From the NCBI GenBank assembly GCA_040772305.1, contig JAXGYK010000001.1:1688784-1752783 (forward strand): DNA of 64,000 bases, read 5' to 3'. Of the stretch, positions 1 to 7,931 are shown piece after piece. Numbering within the stretch: position 1 is the stretch's first letter; every line of letters begins with the position of its first letter. Made by a program: the position numbers and the translations under genes. The notes under the pieces were generated by a model, which was not told the origin of the DNA, ran no database searches, and worked only from the letters and a program-made list of their open reading frames with translations. This DNA comes from Mesolinea sp040772305 (GTDB taxonomy: Bacteria; Chloroflexota; Anaerolineae; Anaerolineales; Anaerolineaceae).

Positions 1-2719
1 CATCTCCTAAGCCAAAATTCGCAAGCTGGGGGTTGATAGTCATGGTTGCATCGTCGAGGCCAGGCATATATGTGTTTACCACCTTACGTACCTTGGACAC
101 AATTTCACTGGGCATTTCGTCAGGATCTACAACAAGTTCTTCCGGAGAATCAGAAATAGTCTTGAGAGAAGGGTTTTTCTTGGGCCGTAGCATTGGCTTT
201 GGCGATTTACGAATGTTTTCCTGGCTGGCCAGGGGGTCTCCATAGAGAACAAAAGAAAGGATCGTTTTTTGGTCCTCGCCATCTAAATAGCCCTGGTTAG
301 CAGTCATCTTATGTGCAAGATTCATTTTGGAGCGCATAAGGGCGTAACCAACAGGTACTCCCTGAGTAAGATGGGTCCAAAAGTCATGAGCAAGCAAATC
401 GGCGGCAATCAGCGGTTTAGCCACCGAGCCATAGGCGATACAGGTGGAGCCAACAAAGGCTCGGGCGCCGCTTGTAAGGAAGGTAAGGCAGATGGCGTCC
501 TGGGCTTTTTTGTCTAAGATGTTTGCACCGTAACAGGCTTCGGAAAAGATGAGCTCAGGGGCTTTATTTTGGTTATTGAACAAACTTGGATCCAAAGCAA
601 CAGGGTACTCTGGATCCTGAGTTTGAGACCTGAAGTCGCGCTGACCAAACCATTCAGCAGCATCTTTGAGCCCATGTAGGTTGAAGTACGCAAACTTTGG
701 GCTCCGATTGCGGCCTTCAAGCAGGTTCTCAGGAGTTGATGGAGGGAAGAGTTTTAGTTCACTGGCCTTGGCAATTACGGAAAAAACCTCATCCGAGGGA
801 ATCTTCCACACCTCGGCTGAACAACCCAGGTGAAATTCTCTTTGTATCACTCTGAGACGGCTGCGAATCAGTTCGGTAATTGCTGCGAGTAAGGAGCTGA
901 AGATTGAAGAAGAGCGCATATTCTTTGCTTCAACTTTGACAGCGTATTCATTGTTCAAGTAGCGCAATTGTTCAATAAGGAACACAGCTTCATTACCGGT
1001 TTCATCGGGAATGCGACCAACCGGCCATTGTTGAACAAAGTAGTTTTCATCCAGAGTTGCGTAGGGATTGTCGCTGGGGACGTTTACATCGGAATCATCC
1101 GTTGGGTTAGGCAGCAGGTGAAAGGGGACAATTTCGTGGCCACCGATAATAAGGAGGGCTCCGATCATTTCCCCTCGTGAGGCAAGCTTTTTATCGAGCG
1201 ACACCAAGGAAGACTTTAGTGTCCATGCGTCTGCGTTTGTAACGGCTGGCAACCCTAGTTCAGCCATGAGATCTGCGTCATCTGGTACCAAAACCAGGGC
1301 ATTCCAATTTGGCAGGGAGGTAATCTTTAGGGCGAGATCTTGCATAGCTTCGATGATTACCGTGGCTGTGTTTGCTCCGTATTTCTCCTTTAGGGCGGAA
1401 CGCGATGTGAGCAAAACATAATTGGGGAAGCGTCCATCAGCCGTAATCAGCTCAGATTTGTTGAGGCTTTTGGCCATTCGGTCGAACTCAGCCTGAATCT
1501 CACCCAGAGCCAGCACTGTATCATCGTTTTGATACTGCGGCAGGATCTCAAAGGGATCCTCAACAAGGGTTTCGGCATTCTTGGCGCGTCTCTTTGATTT
1601 AAATATATTGGCATCGTTGGCTTCCATCTCTCGCAGGAGCACTTGGGGAGTAAGAGCTTCAGGCGGAACTTCGGAATAATCGATTGCTTCAAAAGAGGCA
1701 GCTTCTGGTTCAGAATCTATTGCAAAGTGCTGAACATTTTTTGCTGGCTGCAGGGTTCCAATAAGTTGGGTTATCGACTGGCTTTCAATTTCGAGGCGTG
1801 TTTGCCGTTCCGCTTCCTCTTGCCTGCGTTTGTTTTCGGCAGCAATGTCACTTCGCCCTACTTTTGTAAGGCGGGTAGAGTCCAGGGTATGTACACCAGC
1901 GCCAGTGGATGCATTGCCCAGGACGTTTGTCCCTAATTCTGCGGTAATGTTCGCAGGTACGGGCAGATCAAAGAATACTTTTAAATCCTCGGGCCAAAGC
2001 AAGCGGTAGGCGTGGTTTTGACCGAGCAGCCGGTTCACTACCTGACCAGACACGTCATGGGCGGCACTCCAATGCAATTTTGCTACGCCGCTGCTGTCGT
2101 CCCCCTGGCTGAGGTCGTGCATAGCTGTGAGGATCTTGATTTGAATGCAATTGCTGAAGCGAGCCGAATAGATATTTGCTAAGGTATCGAAAAGGGTCTC
2201 ATTCCCGGATTCGCGCACAATTTGTAAATGCAGAATAGCGGCCAGTGCATTGGGTGGGTTAACGGACAGAGCCTCAAGGACCTGTTTTTCTGCGGTTGCA
2301 TAATGTCCGCTTTCGAATGCCTGCCGTGCAAGGATTAGCGGGGATAACCATGCTGCGGCATTCGCCTGCAGACCGGGACGGTGCTGAAGGTAAGCAGTTT
2401 GTGAACCCAGCTCGCTATCGACCGCAGGGTCTTCAATAATCTGATCAAGCAGGGATACTGCTTCCGTGAATTCAGGGTCGTATTCAATCAATTGCTGGAG
2501 CAGGTCGGCTGAGGCCTGCAAGTCGCCCATTTCGGCGCGAACGGAAGCATACACGAAATTAACAAGCAGATCGCCAGGGTAGGTAGCCAGCCAAATCAGG
2601 CATGCCTGGCGGCAAAACTGAAATTCATGACAAGCTAAACCCGTTTGCAATAAAATAAGGAACTTTCCTCGGCGTATCACCAGGTTTTCGTTTTGTAACT
2701 GTCCATGGTTTACTTGCAT
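1..2719 (-). CDS. Caspase-fold cysteine peptidase (C25/C11-like) with N-terminal helical repeats, partial
   Basis: The gene runs off the left edge; about 906 codons are visible. It starts at ATG 2717-2719 with AAAGGA upstream, and an in-frame stop lies 12 codons before it. The N-terminal 100-200 residues are helical and TPR-like, with no signal peptide, so a cytoplasmic location is inferred. The C-terminal part has the hallmarks of clan CD peptidases: a hydrophobic strand ending in Leu-His-Gly (His682) and, 47 residues later, a strand ending in Ser-Glu-Ala-Cys-Tyr-Gly (Cys729), followed by a Gly-Ser-Thr segment and a Leu-Tyr-Gly-Asp-Pro motif typical of C25-like domains. The substrate is unknown. 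It is the last visible gene of a unit that starts at a sigma-54 promoter (3189-3204). A CHAT-type protease is the main alternative label. Confidence 0.75.
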   Translation of the reverse strand, partial: MQVNHGQLQNENLVIRRGKFLILLQTGLACHEFQFCRQACLIWLATYPGDLLVNFVYASVRAEMGDLQASADLLQQLIEYDPEFTEAVSLLDQIIEDPAVDSELGSQTAYLQHRPGLQANAAAWLSPLILARQAFESGHYATAEKQVLEALSVNPPNALAAILHLQIVRESGNETLFDTLANIYSARFSNCIQIKILTAMHDLSQGDDSSGVAKLHWSAAHDVSGQVVNRLLGQNHAYRLLWPEDLKVFFDLPVPANITAELGTNVLGNASTGAGVHTLDSTRLTKVGRSDIAAENKRRQEEAERQTRLEIESQSITQLIGTLQPAKNVQHFAIDSEPEAASFEAIDYSEVPPEALTPQVLLREMEANDANIFKSKRRAKNAETLVEDPFEILPQYQNDDTVLALGEIQAEFDRMAKSLNKSELITADGRFPNYVLLTSRSALKEKYGANTATVIIEAMQDLALKITSLPNWNALVLVPDDADLMAELGLPAVTNADAWTLKSSLVSLDKKLASRGEMIGALLIIGGHEIVPFHLLPNPTDDSDVNVPSDNPYATLDENYFVQQWPVGRIPDETGNEAVFLIEQLRYLNNEYAVKVEAKNMRSSSIFSSLLAAITELIRSRLRVIQREFHLGCSAEVWKIPSDEVFSVIAKASELKLFPPSTPENLLEGRNRSPKFAYFNLHGLKDAAEWFGQRDFRSQTQDPEYPVALDPSLFNNQNKAPELIFSEACYGANILDKKAQDAICLTFLTSGARAFVGSTCIAYGSVAKPLIAADLLAHDFWTHLTQGVPVGYALMRSKMNLAHKMTANQGYLDGEDQKTILSFVLYGDPLASQENIRKSPKPMLRPKKNPSLKTISDSPEELVVDPDEMPSEIVSKVRKVVNTYMPGLDDATMTINPQLANFGLGD

Positions 2720-2816
2720 GGCTTGTCCTTTATGCTTGGAATTCGGGTTTTACCCCAGAGTAACGGGTGGCAACAGGTTGATTGGGAGGGTTTTACAGCT
2801 CGTTTCATTAAGGTCA

Positions 2817-3143
2817 TTAAATCGCCAGGAGGGGGCGAAGAATGTAGAATGCAGCAGCTAACAGGACGATGGCCAGGAACACGAAGAATATGCCAATACC
2901 TGTATTGGAGCGGGCAAGGTCATTTAGCGAACTGATTAGCAAGGAGGCATTCCCTACAAGACCTGAAACGCCGTCGGTGAGGCCTTTTTGGGCAAGCTTG
3001 GTTGTTTGGTCAGCGATAGTCTGGATATTGTGGCCCATAGCCTGCCGTGCAAGTATAAGGATGCTGAGGATCAGGCAGAGCAAGCCTAAAATTGCCAGTA
3101 TCACTGACACAATCAAAACTACTTGTGATGCTGATTCGACCAT
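2817..3143 (-). CDS. Small two-helix membrane protein
   Basis: This 108-residue protein has hydrophobic helices at about residues 8-33 and 82-105, separated by an amphipathic stretch rich in Gln, Thr, Leu and Ser. I do not recognise a family. The start is well supported by GGGAGG upstream of ATG 3143. It is the first gene after the perfect sigma-54 promoter and lies about 100 bp upstream of the caspase-like protease gene, so the two are probably co-transcribed. A membrane anchor, sensor or effector partner of the protease is an inference from position only. Confidence 0.7.
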   Translation of the reverse strand: MVESASQVVLIVSVILAILGLLCLILSILILARQAMGHNIQTIADQTTKLAQKGLTDGVSGLVGNASLLISSLNDLARSNTGIGIFFVFLAIVLLAAAFYILRPLLAI

Positions 3144-3188
3144 AAAAAGCCTCCCGAATAAATAAACAAACCCTTCAGAAGACTTAGA

Positions 3189-3204
3189 TGCAAATAATGT
3201 GCCA
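3189..3204 (-). promoter_or_regulatory. Sigma-54 (-24/-12) promoter
   Basis: On the minus strand the sequence reads TGGCAC, five bases, then TTGCA, an exact match to the sigma-54 consensus. The -24 element is at 3199-3204 and the -12 element at 3189-3193. It sits in the short gap between the activator gene (stop at 3212) and the small membrane protein gene (start 3143), so transcription would start near 3178 and read leftward into the membrane protein and protease genes. The sigma-54 gene itself is encoded 3 kb upstream. No other TGGCAC occurrence I checked in the window has a matching -12 element. Confidence 0.88.
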
Positions 3205-3211
3205 GAGTGGA

Positions 3212-4402
3212 CTAGCTGCCTTGCTTCTCCTGGACGTAACTTACAATATCGCTGGGAAGGTGGGAAACATCGATGCGTGCATCATCGCAGAAAAGCACTG
3301 CACGCTCCATCGTGTTGGAAAGTTCGCGGATATTCCCCGGCCAGTTGTAATTTACCAATACTTCCATAGCGCGCGGGGTTAGGTCGTTGATATTCGCCCC
3401 CATTTTGGCATTGAATTTATTTAAGAAATGAGCTACCAGGTCAGGAATATCCTCAATCCGCTCATTTAAAGCGGGCAGGTCCAGATCTACAACTTTGAGG
3501 CGATAATACAGATCCTCGCGGAACTCGTGATTCGCAATCATTTCTTTGAGGTCCCGGTTGGATGCAGCAATGATCTGTACATCCACGGGAATGAGCTGGG
3601 TGCCGCCAACACGGCGGAAGGAGCGTTCTTCAATCGCCCTTAGCAGTTTGCTTTGAATATCAATGGGCATGGAGGAGATTTCGTCGAGGAAAAGGATGCC
3701 GTCATCCGCAATCTCCATTAATCCGTTCTTTTTATGCATTGCGCCGGTAAAGGCACCTGCCTCATGTCCAAAAAGCTCCGATTCAAACATTGTGGGTTGA
3801 ATTGCGGGGCAGTTAATGTCGATGAAGGGCTTGCGCGCCCGCGGACCTGATTTATGGATAAAGTTTGCAAGCACCTCTTTGCCTGTTCCGGTTGGCCCGG
3901 TGATTAATACCGATACGGCAGCCTCGGATGCACGGCGGGCCAGGTTTACCGCTTGCTGCATTTTTGGAGAAGAGCCAATGATGAACTGGCCCAAGTTGCC
4001 TTGATTGTTACGCAGGTGGTTGAGCTCGCGGCGCATTGCCACAATTTCCTCAGCACGTTTGACCGATTTTTCAAGTTCCAGTAACTCCAGCGGTTTCTCG
4101 ATGAAGTCGTGGGCTCCTGCCTTCATCGCGTCGACAGCCATCGAAACATCGCCATGGGCAGTAATGATGATGACCTCCGGTTTCACAGCCATACGGGCAG
4201 TGTCTTCCAGGAGATTAGGCCCATAACCATCGGGCAGCTGCACATCCAGAATGATGATATCTGCCTGGCCTTTCTTTAGCTCAGTGCGGGCTGTGCTTAA
4301 TGTGCCAGCTTCCAGCACTTCATAGCCCTTTTTTCTCAGGAATTGCGCCACAACCATCCGGGCGGTTTCTTCGTCATCTACAACAAGAATCGTTGCTGCC
4401 AT
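3212..4402 (-). CDS. Sigma-54-dependent response regulator lacking the DNA-binding domain
   Basis: The 396-residue NtrC-class activator has an N-terminal receiver domain (acidic pair Asp9-Asp10, phosphoacceptor Asp53) and a complete AAA+ sigma-54 interaction domain with a Walker A Gly-Pro-Thr-Gly-Thr-Gly-Lys and the GAFTGA loop that contacts sigma-54. The protein stops soon after the AAA+ domain; the usual C-terminal Fis-type HTH is absent, so it is roughly 70-90 residues shorter than NtrC. Such proteins (FlgR of Helicobacter, CtcC of Chlamydia) act without an enhancer site and are usually tied to one sigma-54 regulon. The kinase gene ends 6 bp upstream, so they form a cognate pair. The only evident target is the promoter immediately downstream. 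Confidence 0.93.
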   Translation of the reverse strand: MAATILVVDDEETARMVVAQFLRKKGYEVLEAGTLSTARTELKKGQADIIILDVQLPDGYGPNLLEDTARMAVKPEVIIITAHGDVSMAVDAMKAGAHDFIEKPLELLELEKSVKRAEEIVAMRRELNHLRNNQGNLGQFIIGSSPKMQQAVNLARRASEAAVSVLITGPTGTGKEVLANFIHKSGPRARKPFIDINCPAIQPTMFESELFGHEAGAFTGAMHKKNGLMEIADDGILFLDEISSMPIDIQSKLLRAIEERSFRRVGGTQLIPVDVQIIAASNRDLKEMIANHEFREDLYYRLKVVDLDLPALNERIEDIPDLVAHFLNKFNAKMGANINDLTPRAMEVLVNYNWPGNIRELSNTMERAVLFCDDARIDVSHLPSDIVSYVQEKQGS

Positions 4403-4408
4403 TTAACC

Positions 4409-6346
4409 TCAATCATTTTTGGGCAGGAGGATGTGAAATACGGTTCCTCCGGGAAAACTTTCTACTGAAATATTGCCCTTGTGCGCGTTTACGATGCGCT
4501 TCGTAATTGCCAAACCCAAGCCTGTACCGCTGGATTTCGTAGTCATAAAAGGTTCAAAAACATGTTCCAACAGGTCTTCCGTGATTCCAGGACCAGAATC
4601 GGCCACAATCACTTCATACATTGGTGGTTTATGACTTGGGCCGGCATCGTGGATTTTGATGCTAAGCGTACCGTTGCCGCGATCCATGGCCTGAACCCCA
4701 TTGCTCACCAAATTTACGAATACCTGTTCCATAGCCCGGTAATCAGCGTAGACAACAGGATGCTTCGGGTTAGCTGAGAAATTATAGCGGATATTCAGGC
4801 GGGTCATTCGAGGTGCCCAGCGTTCAAGGATGGCTGGAATCATTTCACCGAGGTCTACGGCTGTAAAGTGGTATTCCATTGGCTTCGAGAAAGTGAGCGT
4901 GGAGTCCATCAGGTGCACAAGGCGCGCACAGTCGTTTTGCAGGCGATTTACAAGGTCCAGGTTCGGGCCTGGATCCATGCTCATTCCCAATAACTGAAGG
5001 CCGGTGGTAATGCTGTTGATTGGATTTTTGACCTCGTGGGCAAAGATAGCAGAAACCTCGCCTAAGAAAGCGCGCTGTTCCAATTGCTGTGTGCGGGCTC
5101 GAATTTGTTCGTCCTGGCTAAGGTCGCGCAGAATAAGAACAATGCGGGTAAGGTTGCCGTCGGTTAAGACAGGAACACAAACTACCTGAGCAGGAAAACT
5201 CTTCCCGTTACGTGTATTTAATTTAAGATCATTCGTAGAAAGCGAGGTAATTCCTTGCTGCGCGCTTTGATAGAGGTTTGACAGGGTCTCGTTCCCAATA
5301 AGGACCATCTCAACGCGCTGTAAAAAGACTTCGCGACTGGCGTAACCCAACATGATCTCTGCAGAAGGGCTCATTTCTGCAATACGCAGGTCATGGGTAA
5401 GGATAATAACGCCTTCTTCAAGGTTATCAGTGATGGCATGCTGAAGCTGCAGAACCTGGTGCATCCGCAGTAATGTTTTCTGAGCCTTTTCCAGGCGTTG
5501 CAGCTGCGTAAGCATTGCGCCTGTTTGCCGGCCTAGTAAGTGAAAGAAGCGCAGTTCTTCTTCGCTTGGCGCCTGAATAGTGCCGCCAACAACGATGAGA
5601 CCCCGAACGATTGTACTGTCAACTAAGGGAATGGTAAGCAGGTATTGACATTCCTGCTCCAGGGCAATTTCGTGCAGACGGTTCGAAGGTGGAAGGATGA
5701 TCTTCCAAAGGTCAGGCTGTAGATTGCTGCTAAACTCGCTAAAATCCAGAACCTTCGGCAAAACACCCACGCGCAGATCCGCGCTTAAATTTTGCATCTC
5801 AAAGTTTTGGTTTTTACGACGGGTATACACTGCCAGCATGTGGGGATTAAGCACCTTGCGGCATATTTCCAAACTACGCAGGAGGAGTAAACTCGTCGAG
5901 GTTTGGTTGGAAAGGGCGCTAAGCAGTGTAAAATTATCGTAAACATTTTCTTGCGCAATCAATGCACGCCGGTATTCCAGCTCTGAATCAGGCGGAGCAA
6001 AGTCCAGGACTACCAGGTGGTTGGTTGTTGATAAGGAGAGGATACGTAAATCGGTGAGGAGTAATTCGCCGGCTTTGTTTTTGATGCGTGTGGCGCGCTT
6101 GCTTTCACCGGTAGGGTTCGTGTCCGTACCCCCAGGTATGAGCACCTTGATTGTAAGCAAAGGAAGATCCTGCAAATCATAATCGGTCTGTTCATGAAAA
6201 AGCCGGTTTGCGAGCAAAAAATGGTCTGCGGTTCGGTCATAGACAATTGCAGGATGGGGCAAAAGTTCCAAGAGTCGAGAATGATCCAGAAGGTTGACTT
6301 CCTGGCAGTTTTTTAAACTGTGGGCTGGATGGGTTGGTAAGATCAT
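4409..6346 (-). CDS. NtrB-type soluble sensor histidine kinase (PAS-GAF-PAS-HisKA-HATPase)
   Basis: The 645-residue kinase has no membrane segment. Visible modules are an N-terminal PAS-like domain (about 20-125), a GAF-like region (about 140-275), a second PAS (about 300-410), a HisKA dimerisation domain with His437 in the context Phe-Ala-His-Glu-Val-Lys-Asn-Pro, and a HATPase domain with N-box (Asn-Leu-Val-Ser-Asn), G1 (Asp-Ser-Gly-Pro-Gly) and G2 (Gly-Thr-Gly-Leu-Gly-Leu). It should phosphorylate Asp53 of the regulator encoded 6 bp downstream. The cytoplasmic PAS/GAF layout suggests an intracellular or redox signal; the ligand cannot be read from the sequence. It begins 10 bp after the rpoN stop codon. 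Confidence 0.93.
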   Translation of the reverse strand: MILPTHPAHSLKNCQEVNLLDHSRLLELLPHPAIVYDRTADHFLLANRLFHEQTDYDLQDLPLLTIKVLIPGGTDTNPTGESKRATRIKNKAGELLLTDLRILSLSTTNHLVVLDFAPPDSELEYRRALIAQENVYDNFTLLSALSNQTSTSLLLLRSLEICRKVLNPHMLAVYTRRKNQNFEMQNLSADLRVGVLPKVLDFSEFSSNLQPDLWKIILPPSNRLHEIALEQECQYLLTIPLVDSTIVRGLIVVGGTIQAPSEEELRFFHLLGRQTGAMLTQLQRLEKAQKTLLRMHQVLQLQHAITDNLEEGVIILTHDLRIAEMSPSAEIMLGYASREVFLQRVEMVLIGNETLSNLYQSAQQGITSLSTNDLKLNTRNGKSFPAQVVCVPVLTDGNLTRIVLILRDLSQDEQIRARTQQLEQRAFLGEVSAIFAHEVKNPINSITTGLQLLGMSMDPGPNLDLVNRLQNDCARLVHLMDSTLTFSKPMEYHFTAVDLGEMIPAILERWAPRMTRLNIRYNFSANPKHPVVYADYRAMEQVFVNLVSNGVQAMDRGNGTLSIKIHDAGPSHKPPMYEVIVADSGPGITEDLLEHVFEPFMTTKSSGTGLGLAITKRIVNAHKGNISVESFPGGTVFHILLPKND

Positions 6347-6356
6347 TCCGGCTTAT

Positions 6357-7766
6357 CTATCTTGCAAGGCTTTCACCTTGTCGCTGATGGGCGCTAAGGA
6401 TGCCTTCCATTGAACGATATTTTGCAACAGTACGTCGGGCAATGTGGATGCCCATTTTATCCAGACGTTTTTTGATCTCAGCATCGCTCAAGGGTTTATT
6501 CTCAGATTCGATGATTTCTTTAATGATAGTACGATGCGCAAGGCTGCGGTCAAAGAAAATGGCCAGTGGAACTATTTTTTTGTTTGGCAGCTGAATCGTT
6601 TTGCCTGAAACTGCCCGGGAAATGGTTGATTCATGGACGCCCAGCTCCTTGGCTAGCTCGGCGCGGGTGAGCGACTCCATCTCGCGATCTCCTGCGAGAA
6701 TATAATTTTTTTGATAAACGACCAGACGCTCAAGCAGCAGTCGCAGCGCATTGGAACGCTGTTGGATGCATTTGATCAAAAGAGATGCTTTTTCAATATC
6801 ACCTTTCCATTCAGTAGCTTTGTCTTGGTCTACCTCTTTCAAAGAGGCCTTAAAGAGCGGGTTTACGCGCAAGGTTCCGCGAATAGGAAGGATTATCTCT
6901 ACAACCAAGGGGTTACGCGGGTCTTCATTGAGATGATAAATGAGGATGTCTGGCTGATGGTAAACCTGAGAATCATCAGTATTGGGATTGCGTACATCTC
7001 CCCAGTGCGCGCGCGCAGGGAAGGGGTTCAAGTTTTCACTCACAAAAGTGGCCACGGTTTGAATTTGGCTGGTGCTGGCCCCCAGGGATTTAGCAATTTC
7101 TGGATAGTGGTGGTGGCTTAGCTGGTGCAAATACGACTCGACAACTTCCCGCGTGAAGGGGGGAATCTTGCGGCTTTCAGAAAGAACGTCAATCTGGGTA
7201 AGCAGCGCTTCCTGGGGATCCGAAGAGCAGACCCCAATCGGATCTACGCGTTTGAGTCGTTCGATAACAGCCTGTACTTCACTGGGCAAGCGATGGTGGT
7301 AACGGGCCGCTTCTGCCGGGGTGGTGATAAGGAAGCCGTTTTCGTCCAGGTGACTAAGCAAGTATGCTGCCAGATTACGGTCTTGAACCGGTAAGTCGGC
7401 AGCGACTTGGCGCAGAACGTAACTGGGCAAATCAACCGACTCGGAAGCATAGGGTTCATCGGGCACCTCAGTTGTGTTTGAGGAGCTGCCTGCATAAAAA
7501 TCTTCTCTGGGAGAAACGAAAACAATTGGATCCTGAGAATCAAAAGCAGCTGGCTGGCTGCAAATAGGGCAGCTGCCTTTAGGGGGGAGGAGCCGTTTGC
7601 ACATTGGGCAGCGACGTTCTTCGAGCAATTCCAGGGCAGGATTTGTTGAAAGTTCTGACTCTACTTTTTGCTGCAGTTCATCAGCGGTGAGCGCTAAAAG
7701 GGTCATGGTCTGCGCGAGATGAGCAGAAGTTGTTGTAGTGGTTTGTTGGTATTGATCTTGAAGCAT
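6357..7766 (-). CDS. rpoN: RNA polymerase sigma-54 factor with inserted zinc ribbon
   Basis: The protein of 469 residues has the Gln-rich region I, a core-binding region, an HTH (His-Glu-Ser-Thr-Ile-Ser-Arg) and the RpoN box Ala-Arg-Arg-Thr-Val-Ala-Lys-Tyr-Arg near the C terminus, which recognises the -24 element. I chose ATG 7764-7766, preceded by AGAGAG and AAGG, over an upstream TTG at 7811 because family proteins begin near this point. Unusually, right after region I there are two CxxC knuckles (Cys53/Cys56 and Cys66/Cys69) that look like a small zinc ribbon, which I do not know from standard RpoN. The first gene of the kinase-activator-protease cluster, it points to a dedicated sigma-54 circuit. 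Confidence 0.95.
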   Translation of the reverse strand: MLQDQYQQTTTTTSAHLAQTMTLLALTADELQQKVESELSTNPALELLEERRCPMCKRLLPPKGSCPICSQPAAFDSQDPIVFVSPREDFYAGSSSNTTEVPDEPYASESVDLPSYVLRQVAADLPVQDRNLAAYLLSHLDENGFLITTPAEAARYHHRLPSEVQAVIERLKRVDPIGVCSSDPQEALLTQIDVLSESRKIPPFTREVVESYLHQLSHHHYPEIAKSLGASTSQIQTVATFVSENLNPFPARAHWGDVRNPNTDDSQVYHQPDILIYHLNEDPRNPLVVEIILPIRGTLRVNPLFKASLKEVDQDKATEWKGDIEKASLLIKCIQQRSNALRLLLERLVVYQKNYILAGDREMESLTRAELAKELGVHESTISRAVSGKTIQLPNKKIVPLAIFFDRSLAHRTIIKEIIESENKPLSDAEIKKRLDKMGIHIARRTVAKYRSMEGILSAHQRQGESLAR

Positions 7767-7790
7767 CCTTATCTCTCTTAGGTACAGTAT

Positions 7791-7811
7791 TTGCAACCAG
7801 TTATGTTGCAA
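7791..7811. promoter_or_regulatory. Perfect 7-bp inverted repeat upstream of rpoN
   Basis: The arms TTGCAAC (7791-7797) and GTTGCAA (7805-7811) are perfect and separated by 7 bp. On the minus strand the outer arm could be a -35 element (TTGCAA) with TACTGT 16 bp downstream as the -10, so a bound dimer would block rpoN transcription. The regulator is not known. This is inferred from symmetry and position only. Confidence 0.5.
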
Positions 7812-7931
7812 GAAGTATACCTGCGAGAAACTTGCTTGTAAAGGTATTCGTGAGTATAAGGCGTGAAACCTGCCGGGGATGTTGCATGGGCGTTATAATA
7901 TTTAAAAAATTAATGGAGAGAGACGATACAA

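Noticed and set aside
7767..7811. TTG start 15 codons upstream for rpoN
   Set aside because: It adds residues outside the family alignment and lies in the inverted repeat; ATG 7766 has a proper ribosome site.
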